Below are positions 8,045 to 16,104 of a stretch of DNA of 64,000 nt, piece after piece. Origin of the DNA: JAYKGU01 sp035285585 (GTDB taxonomy: Bacteria > Cyanobacteriota > Cyanobacteriia > CAKZMO01); contig JAYKGU010000250.1 in NCBI GenBank assembly GCA_035285585.1, positions 4,664 to 68,663 on the forward strand. The letters run 5' to 3'. Below the pieces are notes generated by a model. It had not been told where the DNA came from, searched no databases, and saw only the letters and a program-made list of their open reading frames with translations. A program made the position numbers and the translations under genes. Each line of letters opens with the position of its first letter. The first letter of the stretch is position 1.

Positions 8045-8578
8045 CTAGCCCTGGCGCATGAACTGGCTGGCCATGGATAAAGCATCGCCCATGTCTACGT
8101 CACCGTCGCCATCGGAATCCAGGAACGCCCCCAGCACTGAGTTGGGCTGGGCCGACCGGGATACGCCCTGGCTGCTTGACCCGGTTTTGAGAAAATTCAG
8201 CACCAGGGGCACCAGGACAGGCAGCATGGCCTGCACAGTAGCGGCATTGATCCCCGTTTTCTGAGATGCATCTTCAGCAAGGTGTTGCTGCTCCTCCTGG
8301 CTAAAGAGGGACTGCAGGGCCGCCATGCTAGGGCTGGTGCCCGCAAACTGGTCGATCAAATCTTCTACCAGGTCCTGCCCACCCTGGCGGCGTTTATCCT
8401 GCAAAGAGGAGCGCACATAGCTTCCCACCACCGACATCAGCTTCTGGGTGTTGGCGGCACTGCCCACCTGGCCGCCTGCAAGCTGCTGTACCGTGTCCAG
8501 GATGCCGCTGAGCTGACCGGGGTTAGCCTGCTGGTTGGGGTTATTTAGGGCACCCACCACCTGATCAAAAAGTCCCAT
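8045..8578 (-). CDS. DUF937/YidB-like protein with C-terminal EF-hand-type loop
   Basis: A 177-residue protein. Residues 1-130 match the DUF937 (YidB-like) family: MGLFDQVVGAL, LMSVVGSYVRSSL, VQAMLPVLVPLVLNFL. The last 30 residues contain LDSDGDGDVDMGDALSM, a DxDxDG calcium-binding loop of the EF-hand/dockerin type. No signal peptide is visible. Function of DUF937 proteins is not established. It converges on the SDR gene and lies downstream of ctaB on the same strand with a short gap. Confidence 0.8.
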   Translation of the reverse strand: MGLFDQVVGALNNPNQQANPGQLSGILDTVQQLAGGQVGSAANTQKLMSVVGSYVRSSLQDKRRQGGQDLVEDLIDQFAGTSPSMAALQSLFSQEEQQHLAEDASQKTGINAATVQAMLPVLVPLVLNFLKTGSSSQGVSRSAQPNSVLGAFLDSDGDGDVDMGDALSMASQFMRQG

Positions 8579-8612
8579 TCTTAAAGTTCCTCAATTCGAT
8601 TTCACCCAGATA

Positions 8613-9596
8613 TTAACCCCGTACCAGTAGCGTGCTGACTACAGCGCTCAAATTTTCAGAGAGGGCCGTAGTGACCGTGTGGGTGAAGGGCAAAACATCT
8701 ACCGCCATGCCGCCGCAGAGGAGCATCATGTAGAGGATGGAATACTTAAAGAGCGATCGCGCCATGTCTTGATCAGATGGGTTTTTCAGGAGAGTCCAGG
8801 CTTTTGCTACAAAGAGCAGTCCCAGACCCAGGGCAACCACCGCATAGACCATGCCCAAGGTTCCCAACGGATAAACCAGCAGCAGCGTCATGGGGATCAG
8901 CAGCAGCGTGTACAGGAAAATCTGCTCGGCGGTGGGGCGATCGCCCGCAACCACGGGAAGCATGGGTACCCCGACCTTGGCATAATCCTGACGGATCATC
9001 ATAGCCAGCGCCCAGAAGTGGGGAGGCGTCCAAACAAAAATGATGGCAAAAAACACCCAGGCGGCCCAGCTTAGCTCACCTGTGACGGCAGCCCAGCCCA
9101 CCAGAGGGGGAATGGCCCCAGCAGCCCCGCCAATTACGATGTTTTGGGTGCTGTGACGCTTCAGCCAGTGAGTGTACACCAGGACGTAGGTAACGATCCC
9201 AGACATGGCCAGGCAAGCGCTCAGCAGGTTCGCAAAAACGGTCAGCAGGACAAAGGAGGTGGTGGCCAGGGCAATGGCAAACAACAGCGCGTCCCGTGGC
9301 TGAATTCGTCCCGATGGTAGGGGCCGGTGGCGGGTTCGCTCCATCTCGTAGTCGATATCCCGGTCGTACAGGCAGTTAATGGTGTTCGCTGAAGCCGCAG
9401 CCAGCAAGCCTCCCAGGAGGGTCACCAGCACCAGCAGCGGGTCGGGTTGTCCCTGGGCCGCCATCCACATGCTGCCCGCCGTCGTGATCAGCAGCAGGAC
9501 AATAATGCGGGGCTTCGTAAGCTGGATATAGCTTTTTATCACCTCCCAGACGTTTTCATGGTGGCGATAGACATTTGAAGTCATTGATTCATGCAT
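8613..9596 (-). CDS. ctaB: Protoheme IX farnesyltransferase (heme O synthase)
   Basis: Transfers a farnesyl group to heme b, giving heme O for terminal oxidases. The 327-residue UbiA-superfamily membrane protein shows the allylic-diphosphate motif NCLYDRDIDYEMERTRHRPL, the second Asp-containing loop region WTPPHFWALAM, and about nine hydrophobic helices. An alternative ATG four codons downstream (9584) is equally good. It follows ctaA on the same strand, with which it forms the heme A pathway. Confidence 0.95.
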   Translation of the reverse strand: MHESMTSNVYRHHENVWEVIKSYIQLTKPRIIVLLLITTAGSMWMAAQGQPDPLLVLVTLLGGLLAAASANTINCLYDRDIDYEMERTRHRPLPSGRIQPRDALLFAIALATTSFVLLTVFANLLSACLAMSGIVTYVLVYTHWLKRHSTQNIVIGGAAGAIPPLVGWAAVTGELSWAAWVFFAIIFVWTPPHFWALAMMIRQDYAKVGVPMLPVVAGDRPTAEQIFLYTLLLIPMTLLLVYPLGTLGMVYAVVALGLGLLFVAKAWTLLKNPSDQDMARSLFKYSILYMMLLCGGMAVDVLPFTHTVTTALSENLSAVVSTLLVRG

Positions 9597-9694
9597 GAGT
9601 GTTAGTTTGAATGGCGTGTAGATAACAGAGGGAACAAAATCTGATTCGAGTAGCCAGCGCTTAGGCAGCAGGCATTTAGTTATTCAGTAGATGT

Positions 9695-10678
9695 TCAGGA
9701 TTGGGGCGTCAGTTCAGCCGATGTGGGGATTGGGGAGCGATCGCGCCATGCCAGGACGGTGATGACTACCAGGGTGCCCAAAAGGGCTGCTCCAACGGTT
9801 TGGTGGGCGATCGTCAGCAGTTCTACCTGCAGGTGCAGCCGGAAGGTGGCCACCCCCAGGGCAATTTGAGCGGCCAATAACAGCCCCGACAGACGAGCCA
9901 CCTGGCGAAGCCTGGGATTCAGCTCAGCCCGTCGCCAGCCCATCACCACTACAGCCAGCACCGCCAGGGTCGCCGGGATCACCCCCAGCAAATGGCTATT
10001 CATGACAGCACAGAGCTGCGCGAGGGACAGACACTGGTGTAAAGCCCACTGGGAACCGACCAGTCCCCCGGACAAACTTTGCAGGTAGATCAGAACTGCC
10101 GCACCCAGGCTGACCCAGGGCAGACGCCCCGCAGTGAACTGGGTAGAGGGTCGGGTCAGCAGCAGCGTGCCCATTACCAGCAGCGTAGAGAAAAACAGCA
10201 GGGCGGTTCCCAGATGGGCGGTCACAATGTCGAAGCGCAGCAGTTCGGTAACGGTGAGGCCGCCCAGCAGCCCCTGCACACCGATCAGCCCCAGGGCGAA
10301 CACGGCAGCCCAGGGTAGCCATCCCGGCAGCAGGGATCGTCGCATCCAGCTCAGTACCACTAGGGCGATCGCCATCAGTCCAATTAGCGCTGCATCCAGA
10401 CGGTGAATCCACTCCAGAAAAACCTGCAGGTTCATCTGCTGAGTGGGCAGCAGCGTTCCGTAGCAGAGGGGCCAGTCGGGGCAGGCCAGTCCGGCATTCA
10501 TCACGCGGGTGGCGCTGCCGATACCCATGAGGATAAAGGTGGCGATCGCCATTTTCCAGATCAGCCGCCGCACCTGCTGCACGGCAGCTTCGGTAGGTGT
10601 AAGGGAGTAACCGGAAATCGGTGAATGGTGGATAGGAGTAGCCGATGGAGAATCAGAGCGGAGGGCAGGGTTGGCCAT
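9695..10678 (-). CDS. ctaA: Heme A synthase (COX15/CtaA)
   Basis: Oxidises the C8 methyl of heme O to formyl, making heme A for cytochrome c oxidase. The 327-residue, eight-helix protein shows the heme-ligand region around MQVFLEWIHRLDAALIG and the second-half histidines in TAHLGTALLF and IAHQTVGAALLG. NAGLACPDWPLCYG is the typical Cys-containing first loop. The frame is open to 10837, but a good Shine-Dalgarno (CAGGAGA on the minus strand, 10686-10692) sits just before the ATG at 10676-10678, which fixes the start at MANPALRSD. Confidence 0.95.
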   Translation of the reverse strand: MANPALRSDSPSATPIHHSPISGYSLTPTEAAVQQVRRLIWKMAIATFILMGIGSATRVMNAGLACPDWPLCYGTLLPTQQMNLQVFLEWIHRLDAALIGLMAIALVVLSWMRRSLLPGWLPWAAVFALGLIGVQGLLGGLTVTELLRFDIVTAHLGTALLFFSTLLVMGTLLLTRPSTQFTAGRLPWVSLGAAVLIYLQSLSGGLVGSQWALHQCLSLAQLCAVMNSHLLGVIPATLAVLAVVVMGWRRAELNPRLRQVARLSGLLLAAQIALGVATFRLHLQVELLTIAHQTVGAALLGTLVVITVLAWRDRSPIPTSAELTPQS

Positions 10679-10685
10679 GTAAAAA

Positions 10686-10692
10686 TCTCCTG
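10686..10692 (-). promoter_or_regulatory. Ribosome binding site deciding the ctaA start
   Basis: Minus-strand CAGGAGA lies 7 bp before the ATG at 10678. Upstream in-frame codons have no such site, so the 53-codon longer reading is rejected. Confidence 0.7.
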
Positions 10693-11289
10693 AAGGGTAA
10701 GCCGAATCTCTCCCCAGACAGTGCTGGGGGAGCATAGATGGATGGAGACAACCATCACAGGGGTAGTGAGAAGCCCAAATCTGGCTCAGGCTCCACTCCC
10801 GCCTAACGCTGGGAAAGCACCCGCTGACAAGGGGCACCTGCGATCGCGGTGGGAATGGATGAGCCGCAACTTCAACTCTGGGCGATCGCCCAACACTACT
10901 ACTCTAATGACGGAATCCCACATCCTTAGAAGCTTTAGGAATTTCTTTGGATTGTCGCTGCAGAAAAGAAGAGACAAATATCGGCAGGTTTTTTAGCAAT
11001 CTGTGGCGTTTCTTAACAAATCGACATTAGCAGCAGTTCGTACAGGCCGCCCGCTGGCAATACGGAACAGTTCGCGGAGCGCTTGGCCCTATCAGGGGCG
11101 TCTCATTTGGCACAGAGCATCGGCGGAGGCACGATGCTCCTGGTAGGAGACCTGCACTTCTTCTATTCTAAAGCGGGCGGTTCAGTGCTGTGGCGCATAT
11201 CTCGTTCTCTGTCAAGAGTAATTACCAGGAAAATTCCCTAGAAAACTTTTCCTGCCCTGTAGAGGGCGGCTTAAGGCTAGATGCCAGCG
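10693..11289. other. Intergenic region between antiporter and ctaA
   Basis: About 600 bp without a credible gene. Visible: an 8-bp inverted repeat GAGCATCG/CGATGCTC at 11115-11122 and 11132-11139, and an IR CAGGAAAA/TTTTCCTG near 11226-11254 that resembles the ends of the dispersed element found at 23.6 and 32.9 kb. The ctaA promoter should lie at the left end. Confidence 0.5.
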
Positions 11290-13356
11290 CTAGATGGGAT
11301 CGGCCTCATTAATAGGCGACTGGCCCAGGGGGGGCGTAAACGGTGGAGGTTCCGATTTGGTACTGGGTGCCTCGGAAACTGGCCCGTCGGTGGGTGGTGC
11401 AGCCGGTACACCAGCGCCTGTGCTACTGGGAATGGGAATCTCCTCAACTGCGGGTAGCTTCTCCAGGGCCAGCCGCGACGGACTGGTGCCCCCCGATAGC
11501 CGCTTGAGCAGCTTGGGGCGAGGATCGTGCAGGAGATAAATGATGCGATCGCCCGATTGCCACTCCTCCTTAGCCTGCACCACCTGCAGGCGGTTATCCC
11601 GTTCCACCAGAATCGGCACCAGTTCCCCAGCGCGCGTGAGCGCCTTCAGATGGGCCTGCTGGAAGAGCAACCCCGATTCTCGCAGCGTAGTTTCTCCCAG
11701 CTTGATAGCCCCGTCTTTGAGGTACTCATTCCACGCCTTCAGGGGAAGTTTTTGGGCAAATGCTTGGAGAACCTTGGTAGAAGTGGTCTTCACCTTACCC
11801 GACTTACCCGGCACTGCCCCCGCAGGAGCGGCCCCGTCGCCGTCCGTCATCAGCTCCCCCGTCGAGACCGCCAGAACCCGAGGTGGGCTAAATTCCTCCG
11901 TTGCCCGCTGGGCCAGCACCGAGTTGACCTCACTGTTGTTGGTCATCGCCAGGAATGTTCCGGCATTGGGCAATCCCGCTTCTTCTAAAACATCCGTATC
12001 CAGCGCACTGCGGGCGAACACCGTAATCCCTTCTTCCTCCGCCTGCCGACAGGCCTCCTCGTCGGTGTCAATCAACACCACGCTTTCGCCCCGATCCCGA
12101 TAAATGCGGGCAATCAGTTGGCTCATCGGGTTACAGCCCACAATCACAGCTCCGGTCGCCTCAGTGGAAGTGATGCGCAGCCAGCGGGCGACCAACCTCG
12201 CCGTCAAACCCTGGGTGGAGACGGTGGCAATAATCGTGAGAAACACCAGGGCCTTAATGGCATCGCCTCCGCTGATACCCCGCTCGGTGAGCAAGATTGC
12301 AAACAGTGAAGCCACCGACGCTGAGACGATGCCCTTAGGAGCCACCCATGCCAGGAAAATCTTTTGTCGCCAGTTGAGGCCGCTGTTCCAGGTGCAGAGC
12401 CAAACATTAATGGGGCGCACCACCAGCATAAGCGCCAGCACCGTCAGTAACGCCCCCTGGCCCAGGGCAATGACGCTGGCAATGGACAGATCCGCAGAGA
12501 GCAGAATAAATAGAACAGACACGGCGAGGATGGTGAGCTGCCCCTTGAATCGGCGCAGCAATCTTTCTTCCGGTAGAGACGAAGCTCGCAGCACGATCCC
12601 CGCTACAACCGTGGTCATCAGCCCTGATTCGCTGCGAATCATCTGGGCTAGCCCAAACAGGCCCCACACCCCCGCTAAGACCACCAGGTTCTTTAAATCT
12701 TCCGAGAGAAATTCTGCCCGCTTCAGAAACAGCCCCATGAGCCAGCCGCCCACAGCTCCGATCGCCCCGCCAATACCCAGGCGCAGCAGCAGGCCACTCA
12801 CCACAAAGAGGGGATCGGTGTCGCCATTGAGAATAACGTCCAGCACCACCACTGCCAGAATGGCTCCCACGGGATCCACCAGGACGCCCTCCCCCTCTAA
12901 TAAAGCCGCCACCTGACGGTCAACTTTGACCTGCTTGAGCAAAGGGCTGATCACCGTTGGGCCAGTTACAACCACCAGCGAGGCGTAGAGGAAGGCAAGG
13001 GACCAGGGGAATTCGCTGAACCAGTGGGCCGCCATGCCGCCGCCGATTAAGGTAATCAGGGTGCCAAAGGTAACGAGGTTTTGCAGGCTTCCGGAAACCC
13101 TGCCCAGATCGCGTAATTCTAAATTCAGCCCACCTTCAAAGAGAATGAGGGCAACGGATAGGGCTACAATAACTTCCAGGCCCACTCCCAGGAGATTGGG
13201 GTGGAGCACGCCCAGCCCATCAGAACCGAGCAATATTCCAAAGGGCAGCAAAAAAACAATGCTGGGAATTTTGAAGTAATCACCCAAAACCTGGGCACTG
13301 ATGCCCGCGATAGTCGCAATTACCATCTGGAGGGTAATTTCGAAAGGGGTGTCCAT
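11290..13356 (-). CDS. Cation:proton antiporter (CPA1/NhaP type) with TrkA domain
   Basis: A 688-residue protein. Residues 1-390 form about 12 membrane helices with the NhaP-type ion-binding signature ALLEGEGVLVDPVGAILAVVV and LFEGGLNLELRDL. A TrkA-N-like nucleotide-binding domain (GAVIVGCNPMSQLIARIYRD, VVLIDTDEEACRQAEEEG) follows at about 400-500, then a TrkA-C-like segment and a proline-rich tail (last 60 residues). It probably exchanges Na+ or K+ for H+ across the plasma or thylakoid membrane, gated by a nucleotide. Exact ion and paralog identity cannot be read from sequence. Confidence 0.9.
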   Translation of the reverse strand: MDTPFEITLQMVIATIAGISAQVLGDYFKIPSIVFLLPFGILLGSDGLGVLHPNLLGVGLEVIVALSVALILFEGGLNLELRDLGRVSGSLQNLVTFGTLITLIGGGMAAHWFSEFPWSLAFLYASLVVVTGPTVISPLLKQVKVDRQVAALLEGEGVLVDPVGAILAVVVLDVILNGDTDPLFVVSGLLLRLGIGGAIGAVGGWLMGLFLKRAEFLSEDLKNLVVLAGVWGLFGLAQMIRSESGLMTTVVAGIVLRASSLPEERLLRRFKGQLTILAVSVLFILLSADLSIASVIALGQGALLTVLALMLVVRPINVWLCTWNSGLNWRQKIFLAWVAPKGIVSASVASLFAILLTERGISGGDAIKALVFLTIIATVSTQGLTARLVARWLRITSTEATGAVIVGCNPMSQLIARIYRDRGESVVLIDTDEEACRQAEEEGITVFARSALDTDVLEEAGLPNAGTFLAMTNNSEVNSVLAQRATEEFSPPRVLAVSTGELMTDGDGAAPAGAVPGKSGKVKTTSTKVLQAFAQKLPLKAWNEYLKDGAIKLGETTLRESGLLFQQAHLKALTRAGELVPILVERDNRLQVVQAKEEWQSGDRIIYLLHDPRPKLLKRLSGGTSPSRLALEKLPAVEEIPIPSSTGAGVPAAPPTDGPVSEAPSTKSEPPPFTPPLGQSPINEADPI

Positions 13357-13573
13357 AAACCTCTCTAGGAAGCAGCCCTAGCCTGACACGTCGTCGGTGG
13401 TTGCTCAGGAAAGTATGGCAGTCTTCGATGTGTCATTGCTCCATCGCTGTTAACGAACCGGATTTTAGCGGCACCAGGGAGATGGTGGGGCGTCAAATTT
13501 GCCAAAGGGCCTTTGAGACCACGCACAGCAAACCTCAGGTGGGTGGGAATGGGGTTTGAAGCTTAAACAAGCT

Positions 13574-13759
13574 TTAAGCACATTCTACTAAGGGTATCAC
13601 TATAGTCAATTCTTTATAGTCGATAGGACGGACTGCGATCGCCCAATCGCCGTGCTGGCCGGTAAATTTCACCCTGCCTTCAAAGACCTGTGAAATGAGC
13701 GTGAATCGACCGCATTGGCCAGAAATATCCGCCGTTGAGAGGTCGTAGCGCGATCGCAT
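13574..13759 (-). CDS. Small hypothetical protein
   Basis: A 61-residue frame beginning MRSRYDLSTADISGQCGRF and ending IVIPLVECA. It follows the 83-residue gene on the same strand after 12 bp, which suggests cotranscription. The composition is protein-like (mixed strands, FEGRVKFTGQHGDWAIAVRP), but I recognise no family. Possibly real. Confidence 0.35.
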   Translation of the reverse strand: MRSRYDLSTADISGQCGRFTLISQVFEGRVKFTGQHGDWAIAVRPIDYKELTIVIPLVECA

Positions 13760-13771
13760 TTTGGGTTCAGC

Positions 13772-14023
13772 CTAGAAGCGCTCGACGCTGGAGCTGAAAA
13801 TTGGCTCAACGCGGATGGCCATGACTTTTGAAGGACGAACCACCATATATTCCCCCTGAATATTTTTGATGGGGACGCTGATAAACTCATCGGAAGTGGA
13901 CTTGGCGACCAGTTCGTTGCTGTACCACTTTTGAAAATCCTGAATGCTGGGGAAGCGAACCTCTTCCCGATGGCCGCCCTCCATAAACAGGTGGACTACA
14001 TATTCGCTCGGAGTTCTGGGCAT
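13772..14023 (-). CDS. Conserved cyanobacterial small protein
   Basis: An 83-residue soluble protein beginning MPRTPSEYVVHLFMEGG, then EEVRFPSIQDFQKWYSNEL, VPIKNIQGEYMVVRPS and a C-terminal VEPIFSSSVERF. I recognise this as a type conserved among cyanobacteria without assigned function. The frame is open to 14092, but the conserved N-terminus fits the ATG at 14021-14023. It lies about 90 bp downstream of the TIR-like gene on the same strand. Confidence 0.7.
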   Translation of the reverse strand: MPRTPSEYVVHLFMEGGHREEVRFPSIQDFQKWYSNELVAKSTSDEFISVPIKNIQGEYMVVRPSKVMAIRVEPIFSSSVERF

Positions 14024-14112
14024 AGAATGACGAGTTCCCTGGGAAACAAAGGTTGACGAGGTCAATATTCCCAAAAACTGTCGCAATTGCAAAGCGATTG
14101 GGCGGCATCGGC

Positions 14113-14883
14113 TCAGCGGGTAAATAAATTAAAGCGCTGGAGCTGGCCTTCGATCGCCCCTGGGAGCGCTTTGCGCAGTTCGGTCTTAGTACGAAACTGG
14201 AGTCGCTGGCGACCGGGCACATCAAAGGGAAACTGCCCCCCCATGTCGGGGCGCTCCATCTGTACCAGCAGAATTTGCTCCGACCGCTTGCACTGGAGGG
14301 CATATCCCAATTCGACGCAGACATCGGGGCTGGGAATCAGGCGGGGCGGAGTGCCGTCGATTTCCAGAATGGGGGTTTCGTCGGCGATGAACAGCAGGCA
14401 CTGGCGGATCTTGCGGGTGAGGGTGCTGGTGAGGCGGGCTGGGCCATCGCTGAGGCGGTGAGATTCTTCCAGGATGAGGGGGAGGCGCGATCGCCCATTG
14501 AGCTTCTCCAGGGTGGCCTGGATCTCTTCCCGCAGCAGGTCGCTGGACTGGGAGTAGTGGGTTTGATAGCACAGGAAGACGGTCGGCTCCAGGGCGGCCA
14601 TCAGCTCCCGCTTGGTGAAGTAGACTTCGTGGCTGATCAGGTCGATATTGGAGACGGTATAGCCCCCGCTGCCTTCGATATAGAACTCGACAGCTTCCCC
14701 TTCCAGGTAGCGCTGAAACCATTCGGACTGGCGCACCGTTTCGCTTTCGTCTAAAAAATCGGCCCGCAGGCCTGACTTGAGCAGGTTTTTGCGGCCCAGC
14801 CGCAGATCGTGGGGGCGCTTTTCTACCTCGCGAATGGGTTCATACTCGCTGAGATACCAGGCTCTGAGAGCAATGATGGCCAT
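14113..14883 (-). CDS. Conserved cyanobacterial protein with a C-terminal TIR/nucleoside-hydrolase-like domain
   Basis: A 256-residue soluble protein. Residues 1-95 (MAIIALRAWYLSEYEP... to SHEVYFTKREL) match no domain I know. Residues 98-256 follow the order of TIR-like nucleotide-binding domains: a first strand and helix (PTVFLCYQTHYSQSSDLLREE), LPLILEESHRLSDGPARL, a central strand CLLFIADETPIL, then PSPDVCVELGYALQ with a conserved Glu, ILLVQMERPD, and a terminal PFDVPGRQRLQF. The ELGYA and PFD motifs are hallmarks of TIR-like/NAD- or nucleotide-processing proteins. Enzymatic activity is inference. No defence gene is adjacent. Confidence 0.6.
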   Translation of the reverse strand: MAIIALRAWYLSEYEPIREVEKRPHDLRLGRKNLLKSGLRADFLDESETVRQSEWFQRYLEGEAVEFYIEGSGGYTVSNIDLISHEVYFTKRELMAALEPTVFLCYQTHYSQSSDLLREEIQATLEKLNGRSRLPLILEESHRLSDGPARLTSTLTRKIRQCLLFIADETPILEIDGTPPRLIPSPDVCVELGYALQCKRSEQILLVQMERPDMGGQFPFDVPGRQRLQFRTKTELRKALPGAIEGQLQRFNLFTR

Positions 14884-15033
14884 GACGCACGACCCAACTG
14901 ACAGAATAAATGAAACGTATGTACTATAACTAGTTTAGCATAAACAACCAGCGATCGCTAAAATCGCTCAACGTAGCGATCGCCCCAGGTCTCACCTATA
15001 GCATTGGCCCATCATACAGCAACAGCGCCAACT

Positions 15034-15092
15034 GCTGGTGAAACCGAGTGACCTTCCTCCTTTCGTTAGGCAAATCTGGAGATTTCACCAGC
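15034..15092. ncRNA. Candidate hairpin RNA with CCTCCTTT loop
   Basis: A 10-bp perfect inverted repeat, GCTGGTGAAA (15034-15043) and TTTCACCAGC (15083-15092), encloses a 39-nt loop containing CCTCCTTT at 15057-15064. That octamer equals the conserved 3' tail of 16S rRNA. Transcription is not shown by sequence. Confidence 0.25.
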
Positions 15093-15366
15093 GGCAGAGC
15101 AAAGCTCTTACTCTTGCCGACACCCCGGTGCCTAGCTCCCTGAACAACCACTTAGGAAGATATCGATTTCTGCGTTGACGCTGTTACGTTGCGAACAGAC
15201 AGATTTTTTATCAACAGCTCGTTACCTCTTGTTTGACGTTTTTGACGTTACGGACTTGGCTGTTAAATCTGCCAGGTGAAGCTCATCGCTTCAATTACCA
15301 ATATAAACCGATTGCAGGGAGAATCAAGCCGGTTTTACTAAAGTTTACTGACCGATAAATCCCTCT

Positions 15367-15399
15367 AAAAAAATAGCACCCAGCGCAATGCGCTGAGTG
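15367..15399 (-). terminator. Strong intrinsic terminator, minus strand, no gene upstream
   Basis: On the minus strand the 11-bp stem CACTCAGCGCA/TGCGCTGGGTG (15399-15389 with 15387-15377, one G-T pair, very short loop) is followed by CTA and seven T. This is the best intrinsic terminator in the non-coding region. The nearest minus-strand reading frame upstream is beyond 19 kb, so a non-coding transcript is implied. Confidence 0.65.
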
Positions 15400-15550
15400 A
15401 TCTGCTTCAAGCTATTTAGAATGATGTGGAGTTGCGATATGGATGCCTATTTTTGTGGCGTGAAAGGGTGTAGAGAGGACTAGGTATCAATCGCATGGCT
15501 CCCCTTTGCTATTATGAAGCGATTCTAAGATTGAGCTGGGGTGCTATTTT
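15370..15550 (-). ncRNA. Candidate structured RNA closed by long-range stem
   Basis: AAAATAGCACCCAGC at 15370-15384 and its near-exact inverse (15535-15550, one extra C) bracket about 180 bp. On the minus strand the 5' copy could pair with the 3' copy, but the 3' copy also forms half of the terminator stem, so the two structures exclude each other. A 26-codon frame (start 15493, after AGGGGAG) lies inside. Alternatively this is a mini-transposon with short terminal repeats. Confidence 0.4.
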
Positions 15551-16104
15551 CGTGTAGCGAGACAGATTTATGTACTTCAGCTTTACCTCCTTGAATCAAT
15601 CATCAGATGGCTAACTGTTCAACGGAAGCCAAGGGCCAAATCTGTCGGAAAGCTCTTAACTTCATGTTTTAATAATAGGGGCTTTAAACCTGGGGATCAA
15701 GCCTGCGTAAACAAAGTTTACTTATCAAAGATAGGAACTAATACCTGCTGAATCAGGCTGGAATTAGTTCGGGGTTAGGCTGGGATCAGCCCAGACTACC
15801 TGCCTTTTTCTCGGTATTTTTGCGGGTATTTCCCAGGAGATTTCTCAAGGTAAAGCTCCTGGAAATAGGCGAATTAAAGATAGATTTCTCCCCCAAAAAG
15901 CAAGGGGATTTGTACAAAAAAGATTGAGAATTTACTCAGCTTATTAATTGATTTACATTTGGACACAGGCGAGCCAGTCCGTTGAACCCGTGGGAGAGGG
16001 CGCAGGGTTTTCTGGATGAACGCTCTGGCCGCTATGGAACTTTTGCAATGGGGTGATGCGATCGCCGCAACGACTACCTGCACAACGGTTTATTTGGCTC
16101 TACT

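Larger units (their letters stand above)
14884..16104. other. 1.2-kb non-coding region rich in hairpins
   Basis: The longest gene-free stretch in the window. It contains a hairpin with an anti-Shine-Dalgarno-like loop (15034-15092), a structured element with a minus-strand terminator (15367-15550), a 36-nt hairpin GAACTAAT/ATTAGTTC (15735-15770), and a stem TTTCCCAGGAG/CTCCTGGAAA (15829-15839 with 15856-15865). The only frame of note (69 aa, minus, 15874-16083) does not look protein-like. I see no signature of tmRNA, RNase P RNA, SRP RNA or tRNA. Confidence 0.6.

Noticed and set aside
12104..12916. Long plus-strand frame opposite the antiporter gene
   Set aside because: It is the antisense of a well-supported conserved gene and shows no family resemblance.
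15874..16083. 69-codon minus-strand frame in the non-coding region
   Set aside because: No ribosome binding site, odd composition and overlap with the sirB upstream region.
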